Positions 8,653-16,766 of a stretch of 64,000 nt of DNA are shown here, one piece after another. The position numbers and the translations under genes are program-made. Each line of letters starts with the position of its first letter. Positions within the stretch are counted from its first letter, which is position 1. The notes beneath the pieces are model-generated. The model ran no database searches, was not told where the DNA came from, and saw only the letters and a program-made list of their open reading frames with translations. Origin of the DNA: CAYULW01 sp964445815 (GTDB taxonomy: Bacteria; Bacteroidota; Bacteroidia; Flavobacteriales_E; Vicingaceae); contig CAYULW010000001.1 in the NCBI GenBank assembly GCA_964445815.1, positions 62,001 to 126,000 on the forward strand, given 5' to 3'.

Positions 8653-9492
8653 ATGAATGGTGCCAATTCTAATCAATGTGTGAATTGTAATGCAGAAGTA
8701 AATGGAAACTATTGCAGCAATTGTGGCTTAAAGCGAATAACTTCTGCAGATAAAACTCTATCTCATTTTTTTAATGAACTCATTTCATCACTGTTTTTTG
8801 CCAATGGCAAGTTGTTTGTAAGCTTTAAAATGATGCTCTTTAAGCCCGGAGAGCTGACAAGAGCGTACATTTCAGGGAATCGAAAAAAGTATATTGCTCC
8901 TCTACAACTCTTTTTCTTTGCCAATCTGCTTTATTTCTTATTTCCCATGTTGAGTACGTTTAACACCAGTTTAAGCACACAAATAAAACATCTTCCTTAT
9001 AGTGGAATGGTAAAAGAAGTAGTAGCCAACCACTTAAAAAAGAATAGCATTACTTATGAGGACTATCGTGAGGAGTATGAGAAAACCTCTTCTCAGAATG
9101 GAAAACTCTTGTTAGTTGTTTTGGTTTTGATTCAGGCACTCATTTTTCGTTTATTATTTCTTCGAAATACACAGTTTTATTTTTCAGACTTTTTAGCAGC
9201 AGCAGCATACTTCAATGCAATTTATATTCTTTTTTTACTGATACTTCTGCCTGGTATTCTACTATCAGTTAATCAGCTCTATGAGTTAAATTTTGGATTT
9301 TTAAATGACCTCTGGGTATCTATATTCTTTCTTGCTTTAGTTATTCTTTATTTATTGGTCTTTATGAGGAATGCTTTTCAAATCTCTTGGCAAAATAGTT
9401 TTATTAAAAGCACTTTGTTGACTTTGAGCCTAATTCCAAGTTTTATTGTTTATCGATTTATTTTGTTTTGGGTGACTTTTTGGATGGTCTAG
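8653..9492 (+). CDS. DUF3667 family membrane protein with zinc ribbon, 279 aa
   Basis: The N-terminus has a zinc ribbon with two CxxC pairs (CVNC and CSNC, about residues 8-27). The conserved stretch TLSHFFNELIS, FKPGELTRAYISGNRKKYIAPLQ and a first membrane helix (FFFANLLYFLF) follow, which is the DUF3667 signature in Bacteroidota. About four more membrane helices follow. Function is not known. I start at the ATG at 8653 rather than the in-frame TTG at 8635, because MNGANSNQCVNC puts the ribbon at the N-terminus as in relatives. It is convergent with pdeM with only 20 nt between. Confidence 0.8.
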   Translation: MNGANSNQCVNCNAEVNGNYCSNCGLKRITSADKTLSHFFNELISSLFFANGKLFVSFKMMLFKPGELTRAYISGNRKKYIAPLQLFFFANLLYFLFPMLSTFNTSLSTQIKHLPYSGMVKEVVANHLKKNSITYEDYREEYEKTSSQNGKLLLVVLVLIQALIFRLLFLRNTQFYFSDFLAAAAYFNAIYILFLLILLPGILLSVNQLYELNFGFLNDLWVSIFFLALVILYLLVFMRNAFQISWQNSFIKSTLLTLSLIPSFIVYRFILFWVTFWMV

Positions 9493-9512
9493 ACTCCAAT
9501 TTTGGTCTGTGA

Positions 9513-10154
9513 TTATTCACTAAGGGTTATAATATCTGGGTAATTAATGGCAAAGACTCTGGCATTTCGTTTGACTTTAAGCTTTGCTAAGCCGGTCAAT
9601 GTGCCAAACGCGGGCAATATGCCTTGATTTTCCTCAAAATAGAAACAAGAAAGTTTGGTTTTCATTCTTCCTTTTCCTCTTAGTAATATACCCGGGTGGA
9701 TATGACCATATAGATTAAATAAGAAGGATTTATCAGACAAGGGTTCATGACTAAAAATAAAGGGATTGAGTTCTAAAGTAGAATGGGTAATTAGATCAAT
9801 ATTTTGATAAAATTCTTGAGGCATAATATCATGATTGCCGAGCACTAGGTCAAATCGAATTTTGCCATGTAATTTCCTGAAATCCGAAAAGGCATTCCAT
9901 TCATTGTTTACAGTACTGTGAAATAAGTCACCGAGCATAATTAGTCGCTCAGTAAGATAATCTTTTAACAACCGGTCTAGTATCTCTAGGGTAGCAAATT
10001 GTGAAGCATGACTTAAGGCATATCCACTCTTACGAAGGTGATTTGTTTTCCCTAAATGCAGATCTGAAATAAGTATAGCTTTTTGCTTGGGCCAATAAAT
10101 GGCCTTTTCCGGAAGGAGAAAGAGGATTTCGTTTTTCAGTCGGATTTCTAACAT
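9513..10154 (-). CDS. pdeM: Ligase-associated DNA damage response endonuclease PdeM, 213 aa
   Basis: Calcineurin-like metallophosphoesterase of the PdeM/MPE type. In several bacteria it is encoded with an Lhr-type helicase, an ATP-dependent ligase and an MBL exonuclease. Metal-site motifs are present in order: ISDLHLGK (D31, H33), MLGDLFHS, LGNHD and the late YGHIHPG. The phrase DLHLGKTNHLRKSGYA is characteristic of this subfamily. It has no signal peptide and should be cytoplasmic. The three partner genes are all in this window but about 37 kb away (47304-55629), so here the usual cluster is split. It lies downstream of a terminator (10179-10205), suggesting its own promoter. Confidence 0.9.
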   Translation of the reverse strand: MLEIRLKNEILFLLPEKAIYWPKQKAILISDLHLGKTNHLRKSGYALSHASQFATLEILDRLLKDYLTERLIMLGDLFHSTVNNEWNAFSDFRKLHGKIRFDLVLGNHDIMPQEFYQNIDLITHSTLELNPFIFSHEPLSDKSFLFNLYGHIHPGILLRGKGRMKTKLSCFYFEENQGILPAFGTLTGLAKLKVKRNARVFAINYPDIITLSE

Positions 10155-10175
10155 TGTCGTTAAGACAATTTTACT

Positions 10176-10205
10176 AAAAAGCCGCCCTCTATAGAAGGGC
10201 GGCTT
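10176..10205 (-). terminator. Intrinsic terminator after the NTF2-like gene
   Basis: Stem AAGCCGCCCT (10179-10188) pairs exactly with AGGGCGGCTT (10196-10205), with a 7-nt loop. On the minus strand it is followed by a run of Ts. It lies 5 nt after the stop of the secreted NTF2-like gene and before pdeM. Confidence 0.85.
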
Positions 10206-10209
10206 GGAC

Positions 10210-10635
10210 TTATTTCATTCGAACCAGATCTTGAAGAACTTGCCATTTGTCGTTTTCCTTTATTAACGTAAAATAACTGATCATTTCTCCTGATTTAGAC
10301 TTTGTTATTACAAAAAAGGAAGCCAGATAAGCATCTTCTTCACCGAGTTTTATTTTTACAATCTCTCTTGGAACACCACCAAAAATCTTTTTCTCTATAT
10401 ACTCAATATAGAGATCCTTGTTAATAATTGAGGTTTCATTCTTTGCAAGATCCTTAAAGACTACTCTGTAATCTTTATGCATCAGTATGTCTAAGGCTTT
10501 TGTATCTCTAATGTCTCCTGCGTTCAAATAAGCAATTAAGCTCTCTTTGGCATTTATTGGTTTATCCTGTGCATTGGCATTTAGAGTTAATAAAAGTGAT
10601 GTTAGAGCAAAGAGCGCGATCGTTTTTGTTTTCAT
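10210..10635 (-). CDS. Secreted NTF2-like (SnoaL/DUF4440-type) protein, 141 aa
   Basis: Signal peptide MKTKTIALFALTSLLLTLNANAQ (cleavage after about residue 22), followed by a cone-shaped NTF2-like domain. It has an early helix (AKESLIAYLNAGDIRDTKALDIL), HKDYRVVF, and late strands ending in SYFTLIKENDKWQVLQDL. This is a fold-level match; many such proteins are non-enzymatic or unassigned. It is followed by a strong terminator and preceded by the DOMON-like gene 24 nt upstream on the same strand, so the two secreted proteins probably share a transcript. Confidence 0.65.
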   Translation of the reverse strand: MKTKTIALFALTSLLLTLNANAQDKPINAKESLIAYLNAGDIRDTKALDILMHKDYRVVFKDLAKNETSIINKDLYIEYIEKKIFGGVPREIVKIKLGEEDAYLASFFVITKSKSGEMISYFTLIKENDKWQVLQDLVRMK

Positions 10636-10659
10636 GATTTTGAGTTTAAATAATTAACA

Positions 10660-11154
10660 TTAATTGTATTTCCATCGATATTTAAATTGCTTTCTGTATG
10701 CTGAATGGTGTTGATAATCATCGCTTGTTGAATAGGCGAGGATTAAAAAAAATTCTTCCTTATGATTAAACTGGAAATCATTTGGGTCGTTTGAGTTTAG
10801 TGGTAGCACAAAAACAAACTGACATCCAGCCTCATTTTCAAGCCCTTTAATAATTCTACCATTTTGTGGCTCCTTATCATTATAATCTCTTCCGGACTTG
10901 TTTTTAAAATCTCCGAACAATGGCTGTGAATTTTGAACGGAGAAAAACTTAAGATCAGCACCATTTAGCGTATTTGTGCGATTAAATCCAATTAGGCCCC
11001 ACCCTTTTTCAGGTGTTGAGAGAAAGCAATAAATGGAATCCTCAATTATCTCATATCTAAATAGCATGCCTCCTGAGGAAATTTCAGTTTGTGCATTTAG
11101 GTATGAGGAGAAAATGATGCTTAAGTATAATAATGACTTATTAATAATATACAT
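10660..11154 (-). CDS. Small secreted DOMON-like protein, 164 aa
   Basis: Signal peptide of about 21 residues (ending YLNAQ), then one domain resembling DOMON, the haem- or sugar-binding beta-sandwich. WGLIGFN is followed by LNGADLKFF, a GRDY/DKEP turn, FVFVLPLNSND and ILAYSTSDD followed by HH. These correspond in order to the GW..GFN, MNGAD, FRRPLDT.D and WAYG...YH elements of DOMON proteins. A stand-alone DOMON of this size is periplasmic or extracellular and may bind haem, but no axial ligand can be assigned by eye. It lies between a MarR gene and the NTF2-like gene, all on the same strand. Confidence 0.5.
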   Translation of the reverse strand: MYIINKSLLYLSIIFSSYLNAQTEISSGGMLFRYEIIEDSIYCFLSTPEKGWGLIGFNRTNTLNGADLKFFSVQNSQPLFGDFKNKSGRDYNDKEPQNGRIIKGLENEAGCQFVFVLPLNSNDPNDFQFNHKEEFFLILAYSTSDDYQHHSAYRKQFKYRWKYN

Positions 11155-11179
11155 ATCAATTATTTTTTGTAAAAAAATA

Positions 11180-11614
11180 TTAAACTAAATTATCATGTAT
11201 GGCATTCATTAGGCGCTTTATTTCTTCAATCTGAGTTTTGTTTATTCCTTTTAGCGCTTGTTTTCTTATGTCTTGAACAACAGGAATCATCTTTGCCACT
11301 AAGCGTTGACCATCAACACTTAGGTTGATTTCAAATGTTCTTCTATCAATTGCACTGGCTGTTCTTTTTACAAGGCCCTTTTTTTCCAATATATCTAGAA
11401 TTCTAGTCAGAGCTGCCGGCTCTTTAAATGTTTCTTCTGCAATTTTTCGCTGCGTTTGGTTTTGTTCTTCAGATATCTTTTTTAACACAATCCATTGGTC
11501 TTTTGTTACGGGAAAATCATGCTCTTTAAACTTGGAGACGGTATACTCTTTGAGTTTTCTCATGGCCTTCTCAATAGGGAAAAAGGCAACTTCATGTAAT
11601 AGAATATCAGACAT
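11180..11614 (-). CDS. MarR-family transcriptional regulator, 144 aa
   Basis: Winged helix-turn-helix regulator of the MarR family. ISEEQNQTQRKIAEETFKEP is the first part of the DNA-binding motif, LTRILDILEKKGLVKR is the recognition helix, and the wing contains the usual D.R in SAIDRRTFEI. I start at the ATG at 11614 (MSDILLHEV); the upstream in-frame extension to 11662 has no MarR similarity and overlaps the divergent arsC leader. Its downstream genes on the same strand encode two small secreted proteins. The divergent gene is an ArsC-like protein, a classical layout for a regulator of its neighbour, though no operator is obvious. Confidence 0.88.
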   Translation of the reverse strand: MSDILLHEVAFFPIEKAMRKLKEYTVSKFKEHDFPVTKDQWIVLKKISEEQNQTQRKIAEETFKEPAALTRILDILEKKGLVKRTASAIDRRTFEINLSVDGQRLVAKMIPVVQDIRKQALKGINKTQIEEIKRLMNAIHDNLV

Positions 11615-11678
11615 AATTAATTGATATATCAACAAAAATACTATTCTTTTCGTTTCCCGCAAATAATTCTAAATAAAC

Positions 11679-11710
11679 TTTGTTCGCTCTTTTTAGGACG
11701 ACTAAATTTG
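11679..11710 (+). promoter_or_regulatory. Bacteroidota-type promoter for the ArsC-like gene
   Basis: TTTG at 11679-11682, a 20-nt spacer, then TAAATTTG at 11703-11710, an exact TAnnTTTG -7 box. The ATG at 11723 lies 12 nt further, giving a short leader. This supports that start against the longer upstream ORF. Confidence 0.55.
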
Positions 11711-11722
11711 AAAAAAAATAAA

Positions 11723-12061
11723 ATGGAGATATATCATAACCCGAGGTGCCGAAAAAGCCGTGAGGCTCTTGCGATACTTAAAGAAAATGGCATAGAACCC
11801 AAGATAATAGAGTATTTGAAAGAAATACCGTCAAAAGAGCAAATTGCACATTTGCTTATGAAACTCAACATAAAAGCGGAACAGTTGCTAAGAAAGAATG
11901 AAGACCTGTATAAAAAGCAATTTAAGGGAAAAGCGTTTACAAATGACGAGTGGATTCAAATCATGATAGAGCATCCAAGACTAATTGAAAGACCGATTGT
12001 GGTAAAAGGAAACAAGGCCATTATTGGCAGGCCTCCTGAAGCGGTTAAAGATCTGCTCTAA
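11723..12061 (+). CDS. ArsC/Spx-family (arsenate reductase-like) protein, 112 aa
   Basis: Thioredoxin-fold protein of the ArsC glutaredoxin-dependent arsenate reductase family. The start MEIYHNPRCRKSREAL carries the catalytic-type Cys (residue 9) in NPRCRKS, and the C-terminus has ERPIVVKGNKAIIGRPPE, the conserved R-P and G-RPPE region. True ArsC enzymes reduce arsenate to arsenite; many Bacteroidota homologues carry this name without an ars operon, and none is seen here. The start at 11723 is favoured because family members begin at the first strand and because a promoter ends just upstream. Its stop overlaps by 4 nt the stop of a 50-aa gene on the other strand. Confidence 0.85.
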   Translation: MEIYHNPRCRKSREALAILKENGIEPKIIEYLKEIPSKEQIAHLLMKLNIKAEQLLRKNEDLYKKQFKGKAFTNDEWIQIMIEHPRLIERPIVVKGNKAIIGRPPEAVKDLL

Positions 12062-12210
12062 ACGTCTTCTTTGTTTGATGCTTTTTTCCCTTTAAGCTTT
12101 TCAATCACATATAAGGTAATTGAATAAGGTAAGGCAAAAGCAGATAGGAAGATCAATACCCAAAATGCCAAAGAAAAAATGATAAGAAATAATAAAAAAC
12201 CTGCCGTCAT
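12058..12210 (-). CDS. 50-aa single-pass membrane peptide
   Basis: Short ORF with an ATG at 12210 and a TAG stop at 12058-12060. The product starts MTAGFLLFLIIFSLAFWVLI, giving one long hydrophobic helix of about 25 residues. A short aromatic/Pro segment (ALPYSITLYVIEKLKG) and a charged lysine-rich tail ending KEDV follow. The hydrophobic-then-basic design is that of a real small membrane protein with its tail in the cytoplasm. It fills the gap between arsC and fumC exactly, sharing its stop with arsC in a CTAA overlap. I cannot name a family. Confidence 0.6.
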   Translation of the reverse strand: MTAGFLLFLIIFSLAFWVLIFLSAFALPYSITLYVIEKLKGKKASNKEDV

Positions 12211-12282
12211 AATTCAGAATTTTGTTCTGCAAGTTTACGCAAAATCAACAATTCAAGAAATAAAAAAATAAATAGCAATAAA

Positions 12283-13680
12283 ATGGATTATAGAATTGAA
12301 AAAGATACGATGGGAGAGGTCAAGGTACCAAAGGATAAGTATTGGGGTGCGCAGACTGAACGCTCACGAAACAATTTCAAAATTGGAGATAATAAACAGC
12401 AGATGCCGCTAGAAATTGTTCATGGCTTTGCTTATTTGAAAAAAGCGGCTGCCCATACGAATTGTGAATTAGGGGTTTTAGCTGAAGAAAAGAGAGATCT
12501 TATTTCTACCGTATGTGATGAAATTTTAGCACATCAATTAGATGATCAGTTCCCACTTGTCGTCTGGCAAACCGGATCAGGAACACAGTCTAATATGAAT
12601 GTTAATGAAGTTGTTGCGAACAGAGCTCACGTTCTAGATGGAAATCAGCTTGGTGAAGGAAGCAGAAAGATTCACCCCAATGATGATGTGAATAAATCTC
12701 AGTCTTCAAATGATACCTTTCCAACTGGCATGCATATCGCGTGTTACAAAATGGTGGTTGAAACAACCATTCCCGGAATTCAGAAGCTTAGAGATACCCT
12801 TCACCAAAAATCCAAGGCTTATATGGATGTTGTAAAAATTGGGAGAACTCACTTGATGGATGCCACTCCTCTAACAGTAGGTCAAGAGCTGTCGGGTTAT
12901 GTTTCACAGCTTGATCATGGAATCAAAGCTTTAAACAATACTTTAGATCATTTATCTGAGTTGGCTTTAGGTGGAACGGCAGTAGGAACCGGTATAAATA
13001 CACCAAAAGGGTATGCAGACTTGGTAGCCAAGAAAATTGCAGAATTTTCAGGTTTACCTTTTAGAAGTGCAGAAAATAAATTTGAAGCACTGGCCGCCCA
13101 TGATGCGATTGTTGAAACTCATGGTGCATTGAAGCAGTTAGCTGTTAGTCTTATGAAAATAGGAAACGATATTCGCTTATTGGCTTCCGGTCCTAGATGT
13201 GGAATCGGTGAGTTGAATATTCCGGCCAATGAGCCAGGTTCTTCAATCATGCCGGGGAAAGTTAATCCTACTCAGGCGGAAGCCTTAACCATGGTTTGTG
13301 CTCAGGTTATTGGTAATGATGTTGCTGTTTCTGCCGGAGGAATGAATGGACATTTTGAGTTAAATGTATTTAAACCAATGATGGCTAAAAATCTTTTGGA
13401 GTCTGCGCGTTTAATTGGTGATGCATGCGTTTCTTTCAACGATAACTGTGCCATCGGCATAGAACCAAACGCTGCAAATATTAAACAGAACCTCAACAAT
13501 TCATTGATGCTCGTTACTGCTTTAAACACGCATATTGGTTACGATAAGGCATCTAAGATTGCGAAGACAGCGCATGAAAACGGCACAACTTTAAAAGAAG
13601 AGGCAGTTAATTTGGGTTATTTAACCGAAGAAGAGTTTGATAAGTGGGTTGATCCATCTAAAATGATTGGCTCACTTTAA
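12283..13680 (+). CDS. fumC: Class II fumarate hydratase, 465 aa
   Basis: Catalyses reversible hydration of fumarate to malate in the TCA cycle, as a cytoplasmic tetramer without an iron-sulfur cluster. The family signature GSSIMPGKVNP (about residue 316) is intact. So are the upstream regions SGTQSNMNVNE, NKSQSSNDTFP and GRTHLMDATPLTVGQE, which carry the active-site Thr, Asn and His of the fumarase/aspartase superfamily. The length is the family's usual one. The start MDYRIEKDTMGEVKVP is typical. A strong intrinsic terminator follows 20 nt after the stop. No other TCA gene is adjacent. Confidence 0.97.
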   Translation: MDYRIEKDTMGEVKVPKDKYWGAQTERSRNNFKIGDNKQQMPLEIVHGFAYLKKAAAHTNCELGVLAEEKRDLISTVCDEILAHQLDDQFPLVVWQTGSGTQSNMNVNEVVANRAHVLDGNQLGEGSRKIHPNDDVNKSQSSNDTFPTGMHIACYKMVVETTIPGIQKLRDTLHQKSKAYMDVVKIGRTHLMDATPLTVGQELSGYVSQLDHGIKALNNTLDHLSELALGGTAVGTGINTPKGYADLVAKKIAEFSGLPFRSAENKFEALAAHDAIVETHGALKQLAVSLMKIGNDIRLLASGPRCGIGELNIPANEPGSSIMPGKVNPTQAEALTMVCAQVIGNDVAVSAGGMNGHFELNVFKPMMAKNLLESARLIGDACVSFNDNCAIGIEPNAANIKQNLNNSLMLVTALNTHIGYDKASKIAKTAHENGTTLKEEAVNLGYLTEEEFDKWVDPSKMIGSL

Positions 13681-13700
13681 AAAGAAGAAAAGTAATTTTA

Positions 13701-13730
13701 AAGCGGACTGTACTATCAGTCCGCTTTTTT
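13701..13730 (+). terminator. Intrinsic terminator of fumC, abutting the next start codon
   Basis: AAGCGGACTG (13701-13710) pairs exactly with CAGTCCGCTT (13717-13726) around a TACTAT loop, and the T-run reaches 13730. The ATG of the next gene is at 13731, so there is no room for a normal promoter and leader after the terminator. Confidence 0.88.
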
Positions 13731-14762
13731 ATGATCAAGAGATTCTTTTACCTTCTAATTTCTGTAAGTCTGTTTGCATGTCAGTCGGATTCAGAACTGC
13801 TTTATACTATAAACAAAGTAGAACAATTTAAAGGTTCAAGCATACGCGGGATTTCCATTGCACAAAATGGAGTTGTTTGGTTATCAGGAAGTAAAGGTCT
13901 TGTCGCAAGATCTGTAGATGACGGGGGTACATGGACACAAGTACCTGCCCCAGATACTGATAGTTTAGACTTCAGAAGTATTCATGCTTTTTCTAGAGAT
14001 GAAGTAATTATTTCCAGTGCAGGATTTCCGTGTAGGATTTATAAAACAAAAGATGGAGGAAAGCAATGGCAATTGGTCTATGAAAACATAGATTCTAATG
14101 CGTTCATCAATTCTATACTATTCTATGAAGAGAACAAAGGGATTGCATTTGGAGATGTGATTGCAGGTAGACATTTGATTTTAAATTCTCAAGATCAAGG
14201 AGAAACATGGAACCGTTCGGACTCCGGGGAAGTCCCTTCACCAAGATTAGACGAAAATGGATTTGCTGCGAGTAATTCCTGTATTGCATTTGATGGGAAA
14301 AATACAACCGTCATTGCATTAGGAGGTAAGAATGTGAGGGTTTTGCGTTCGGAAGATAAAGGAAAGACATGGGAGTTTTACGATACACCTTTGCAGACAG
14401 AATCTCCTTATGGAGGAGTTTACGCTATTTCCTATGCCAATGGCAGCTTTATCGGTGTGGGTGGTGATTTTTCACAAGCGGATTCGTTAAGCTATGCGAT
14501 AATTTCCGAAGATGGTATAAGGTGGAGGCTATCAAGTACAGCTTTAAAAGGATATAGATCTACCATACATTACTGCGGCAAAGCAAAAATTTGGTTAGCT
14601 GCAGGCACAAATGGAATGGATCAATCTGCGGATAATGGGCAATCTTGGAAGAATGTCGATTCAACCGATTTAAACATTCTTCGTTTTTTACCGGATCAAT
14701 TTGTTGCCATAGCTGCCGATTCGAGAGGCAATGTGTTTAGAATTGAGTTAAAGACAAACTAA
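13731..14762 (+). CDS. BNR/YCF48-like beta-propeller lipoprotein, 343 aa
   Basis: Lipoprotein signal MIKRFFYLLISVSLFACQSD with a lipobox ending at Cys17. The mature part is a repeat protein of the photosystem II assembly factor YCF48/BNR type: Asp-box-like turns recur, as in SVDDGGTWTQV, KTKDGGKQWQL, SQDQGETWNR, SEDKGKTWEF and SADNGQSWKN, spaced by roughly 40-60 residues. A propeller tethered to a membrane on the periplasmic side or outer leaflet is expected; ligand and enzyme activity are unknown. The start directly follows the fumC terminator's T-run; the lipoprotein signal begins at that ATG, so it is probably the true start. Confidence 0.8.
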   Translation: MIKRFFYLLISVSLFACQSDSELLYTINKVEQFKGSSIRGISIAQNGVVWLSGSKGLVARSVDDGGTWTQVPAPDTDSLDFRSIHAFSRDEVIISSAGFPCRIYKTKDGGKQWQLVYENIDSNAFINSILFYEENKGIAFGDVIAGRHLILNSQDQGETWNRSDSGEVPSPRLDENGFAASNSCIAFDGKNTTVIALGGKNVRVLRSEDKGKTWEFYDTPLQTESPYGGVYAISYANGSFIGVGGDFSQADSLSYAIISEDGIRWRLSSTALKGYRSTIHYCGKAKIWLAAGTNGMDQSADNGQSWKNVDSTDLNILRFLPDQFVAIAADSRGNVFRIELKTN

Positions 14763-14838
14763 AAAGATTAGAATAAATTAACTTAGTAGCGTTTATAGGG
14801 CTATTTTATCAGCTATTAAAGCCTTAGATTTGTTAAAC

Positions 14839-15147
14839 ATGAAATCTACGATGAGCAAAACATATTTTATGCTGATGCTATCACTGTTTAGCTTTATTGG
14901 TCTAGGCTGCGTTCATAGTTTTGTTCACTTATTCAGTGATTCGGATTTAGTGATAAATATTGCTTTAGAAGAAGAGTCGGATTCTAAGACGAATGAGGAG
15001 TTAGAGGTCAAGAATGAAAAAGAAGTTGTGAACTATGCTTTTGTTATCCAAGAACAAAACCATGCCATGACTTTGGTGTATCAAAATCACCTTTTCTCTT
15101 TGAATGATCCTATTATTGAAGTTATCACTCCACCACCGGAGGCTTAA
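14839..15147 (+). CDS. Small exported or membrane-anchored protein, 102 aa, unknown
   Basis: I do not recognise a family. An N-terminal hydrophobic segment (about MSKTYFMLMLSLFSFIGLGC) may be a signal peptide or anchor; the Cys at its end is not in a good lipobox. The middle is strongly acidic (EEESDSKTNEELEVKNEKE), and the end has a short hydrophobic stretch and Pro-rich tail. I use the ATG at 14839; an in-frame TTG at 14830 and ATG at 14851 are alternatives. It precedes the SulP transporter gene by 65 nt in the same direction and might be cotranscribed. Confidence 0.6.
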   Translation: MKSTMSKTYFMLMLSLFSFIGLGCVHSFVHLFSDSDLVINIALEEESDSKTNEELEVKNEKEVVNYAFVIQEQNHAMTLVYQNHLFSLNDPIIEVITPPPEA

Positions 15148-15212
15148 GTTTTAAATACCAAACCTCATTTTTTTGGCATACGCCGCTTTATTAACTATTT
15201 CAAATTAATCAC

Positions 15213-16766
15213 ATGAACTTATTTAAAGAAATCAGACATGATTTTCCATCCAGTATAATTGTATTTTTTGTGGCCATTCCCCTTTGTTTAGGAATTGCTT
15301 TGGCCAGTGGCGCTCCCTTGTTTTCAGGCTTAATTGCGGGCATTGTGGGCGGAATTATCGTTGGCTCATTGAGTGGATCAGCCCTAGGGGTTAGTGGGCC
15401 TGCTGCAGGCTTAGCTGTTATTGTTTTAAGTGCAATTCAAGAATTGGGGTCTTATGAAGGATTTCTAGTTGCAGTTGTACTGGCCGGAATTATACAATTG
15501 ATTCTAGGATTTTTAAGAGCTGGGTTTATCGGCTACTTTTTCCCTTCATCTGTCATCAAAGGGATGTTATCTGGAATAGGTTTGATTATCATCTTAAAAC
15601 AGATTCCTCATGCGGTAGGTTATGACAAGGATTATGAGGGCGATTTGGACTTTGTGCAGCCAGATGGAGAAAATACATTTACTGAATTGTTTAAAGCAAT
15701 AGATTATATTTCTCCACAAGCGCTTTTGGTTGCAGCTATTTCTCTGGCAATTCTCATTTTATGGCAAAATGTATTAAGTAAGAAGGGTAAGATATTTACC
15801 CTAATTCAAGGTCCTTTAGTTGCAGTGGCCTTTGGAATTATTTACGAGATCATTACCAGTAAGTATTTTCCATCATGGTCCATTTCAAAGGAGCATTTGG
15901 TTAATGTGCCGGTTGCATCTGATTTTTCTTCATTTATTGGCCAGTTTACTTTACCGGATTTTAGCTTTCTTTCTCAAAGTAATTTATATGTAATTGCAGT
16001 AACCATGGCAGTAGTAGCAAGTCTTGAAACATTACTAAGTGTTGAGGCAACAGATAAACTGGATCCTAAGAAACGGGTAACACCTACCAATAGGGAATTG
16101 ATTGCTCAAGGTACCGGAAATATTGTTTCAGGAATGATAGGAGGGTTACCGATTACACAAGTTATAGTGCGAAGTTCTGCGAATATACAATCTGGAGGAA
16201 AAACGAAACTTTCTGGAATTATTCATGGATTCTTGTTGCTTTTCAGTATCATTTTAATTCCAACAGTATTAAATAAAATTCCTTTAGCGGTTTTAGCGAG
16301 CATCTTATTTGTTGTGGGTTATAAATTGGCTAATCCAAGTCTAATTAAAGGAATGTATGATCTTGGGCCAAAGCAATTTATTCCCTTTATGGTTACCATG
16401 GTCGGAATTGTTTTTACAGACCTTCTTACAGGTATAGGCCTTGGTGTTGCTGTAGCCATATTTAACTTAATACGTGTGAATTATAAAAATTCTCACTTTA
16501 TGCACATTAAAGAATCAGACGATAAAGTGCATTTGGTTGAAATGACATTGTCAGAAGAAGTTACTTTTTTAAATAAGGGTGCAATACTTCAAGAGTTGAA
16601 TCATTTACCCGATGGTTCGCATGTAACCATAGATATGCGTGACTCTTATAAAGTAGATTACGATGTTTACGAAATCATAGATAACTTCAGAAAGAACACG
16701 GCTCCGGATCGGAATATAAAAGTGACGGTAAAAAGCAAAACCAAGTACAGTACGGCGGATTACTAA
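15213..16766 (+). CDS. SulP-family inorganic anion transporter, 517 aa
   Basis: Multi-pass inner-membrane protein of the SLC26/SulP family, which carries sulfate, bicarbonate or related anions. The N-terminus (DFPSSIIVFFVAIPLCLGIALASG) is the characteristic first helix. GVSGPAAGLAVIV and the later PITQVIVRSSANIQSG (about residues 310-325) match conserved SulP regions. The last 80 residues (about 435-517) are a STAS-like cytoplasmic domain. Bicarbonate transport is often inferred for Bacteroidota members of this type when a carbonic anhydrase is adjacent; none is here, so substrate is open. Its stop overlaps the convergent manC stop by 4 nt. Confidence 0.9.
   Translation: MNLFKEIRHDFPSSIIVFFVAIPLCLGIALASGAPLFSGLIAGIVGGIIVGSLSGSALGVSGPAAGLAVIVLSAIQELGSYEGFLVAVVLAGIIQLILGFLRAGFIGYFFPSSVIKGMLSGIGLIIILKQIPHAVGYDKDYEGDLDFVQPDGENTFTELFKAIDYISPQALLVAAISLAILILWQNVLSKKGKIFTLIQGPLVAVAFGIIYEIITSKYFPSWSISKEHLVNVPVASDFSSFIGQFTLPDFSFLSQSNLYVIAVTMAVVASLETLLSVEATDKLDPKKRVTPTNRELIAQGTGNIVSGMIGGLPITQVIVRSSANIQSGGKTKLSGIIHGFLLLFSIILIPTVLNKIPLAVLASILFVVGYKLANPSLIKGMYDLGPKQFIPFMVTMVGIVFTDLLTGIGLGVAVAIFNLIRVNYKNSHFMHIKESDDKVHLVEMTLSEEVTFLNKGAILQELNHLPDGSHVTIDMRDSYKVDYDVYEIIDNFRKNTAPDRNIKVTVKSKTKYSTADY

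Noticed and set aside
14113..14307. Numerous 60-120 codon ORFs on the strand opposite to real genes (for example here, 22780-23226 and 33405-33746)
   Set aside because: Shadows of well-supported genes in other frames, with no signal, domain or composition of their own.
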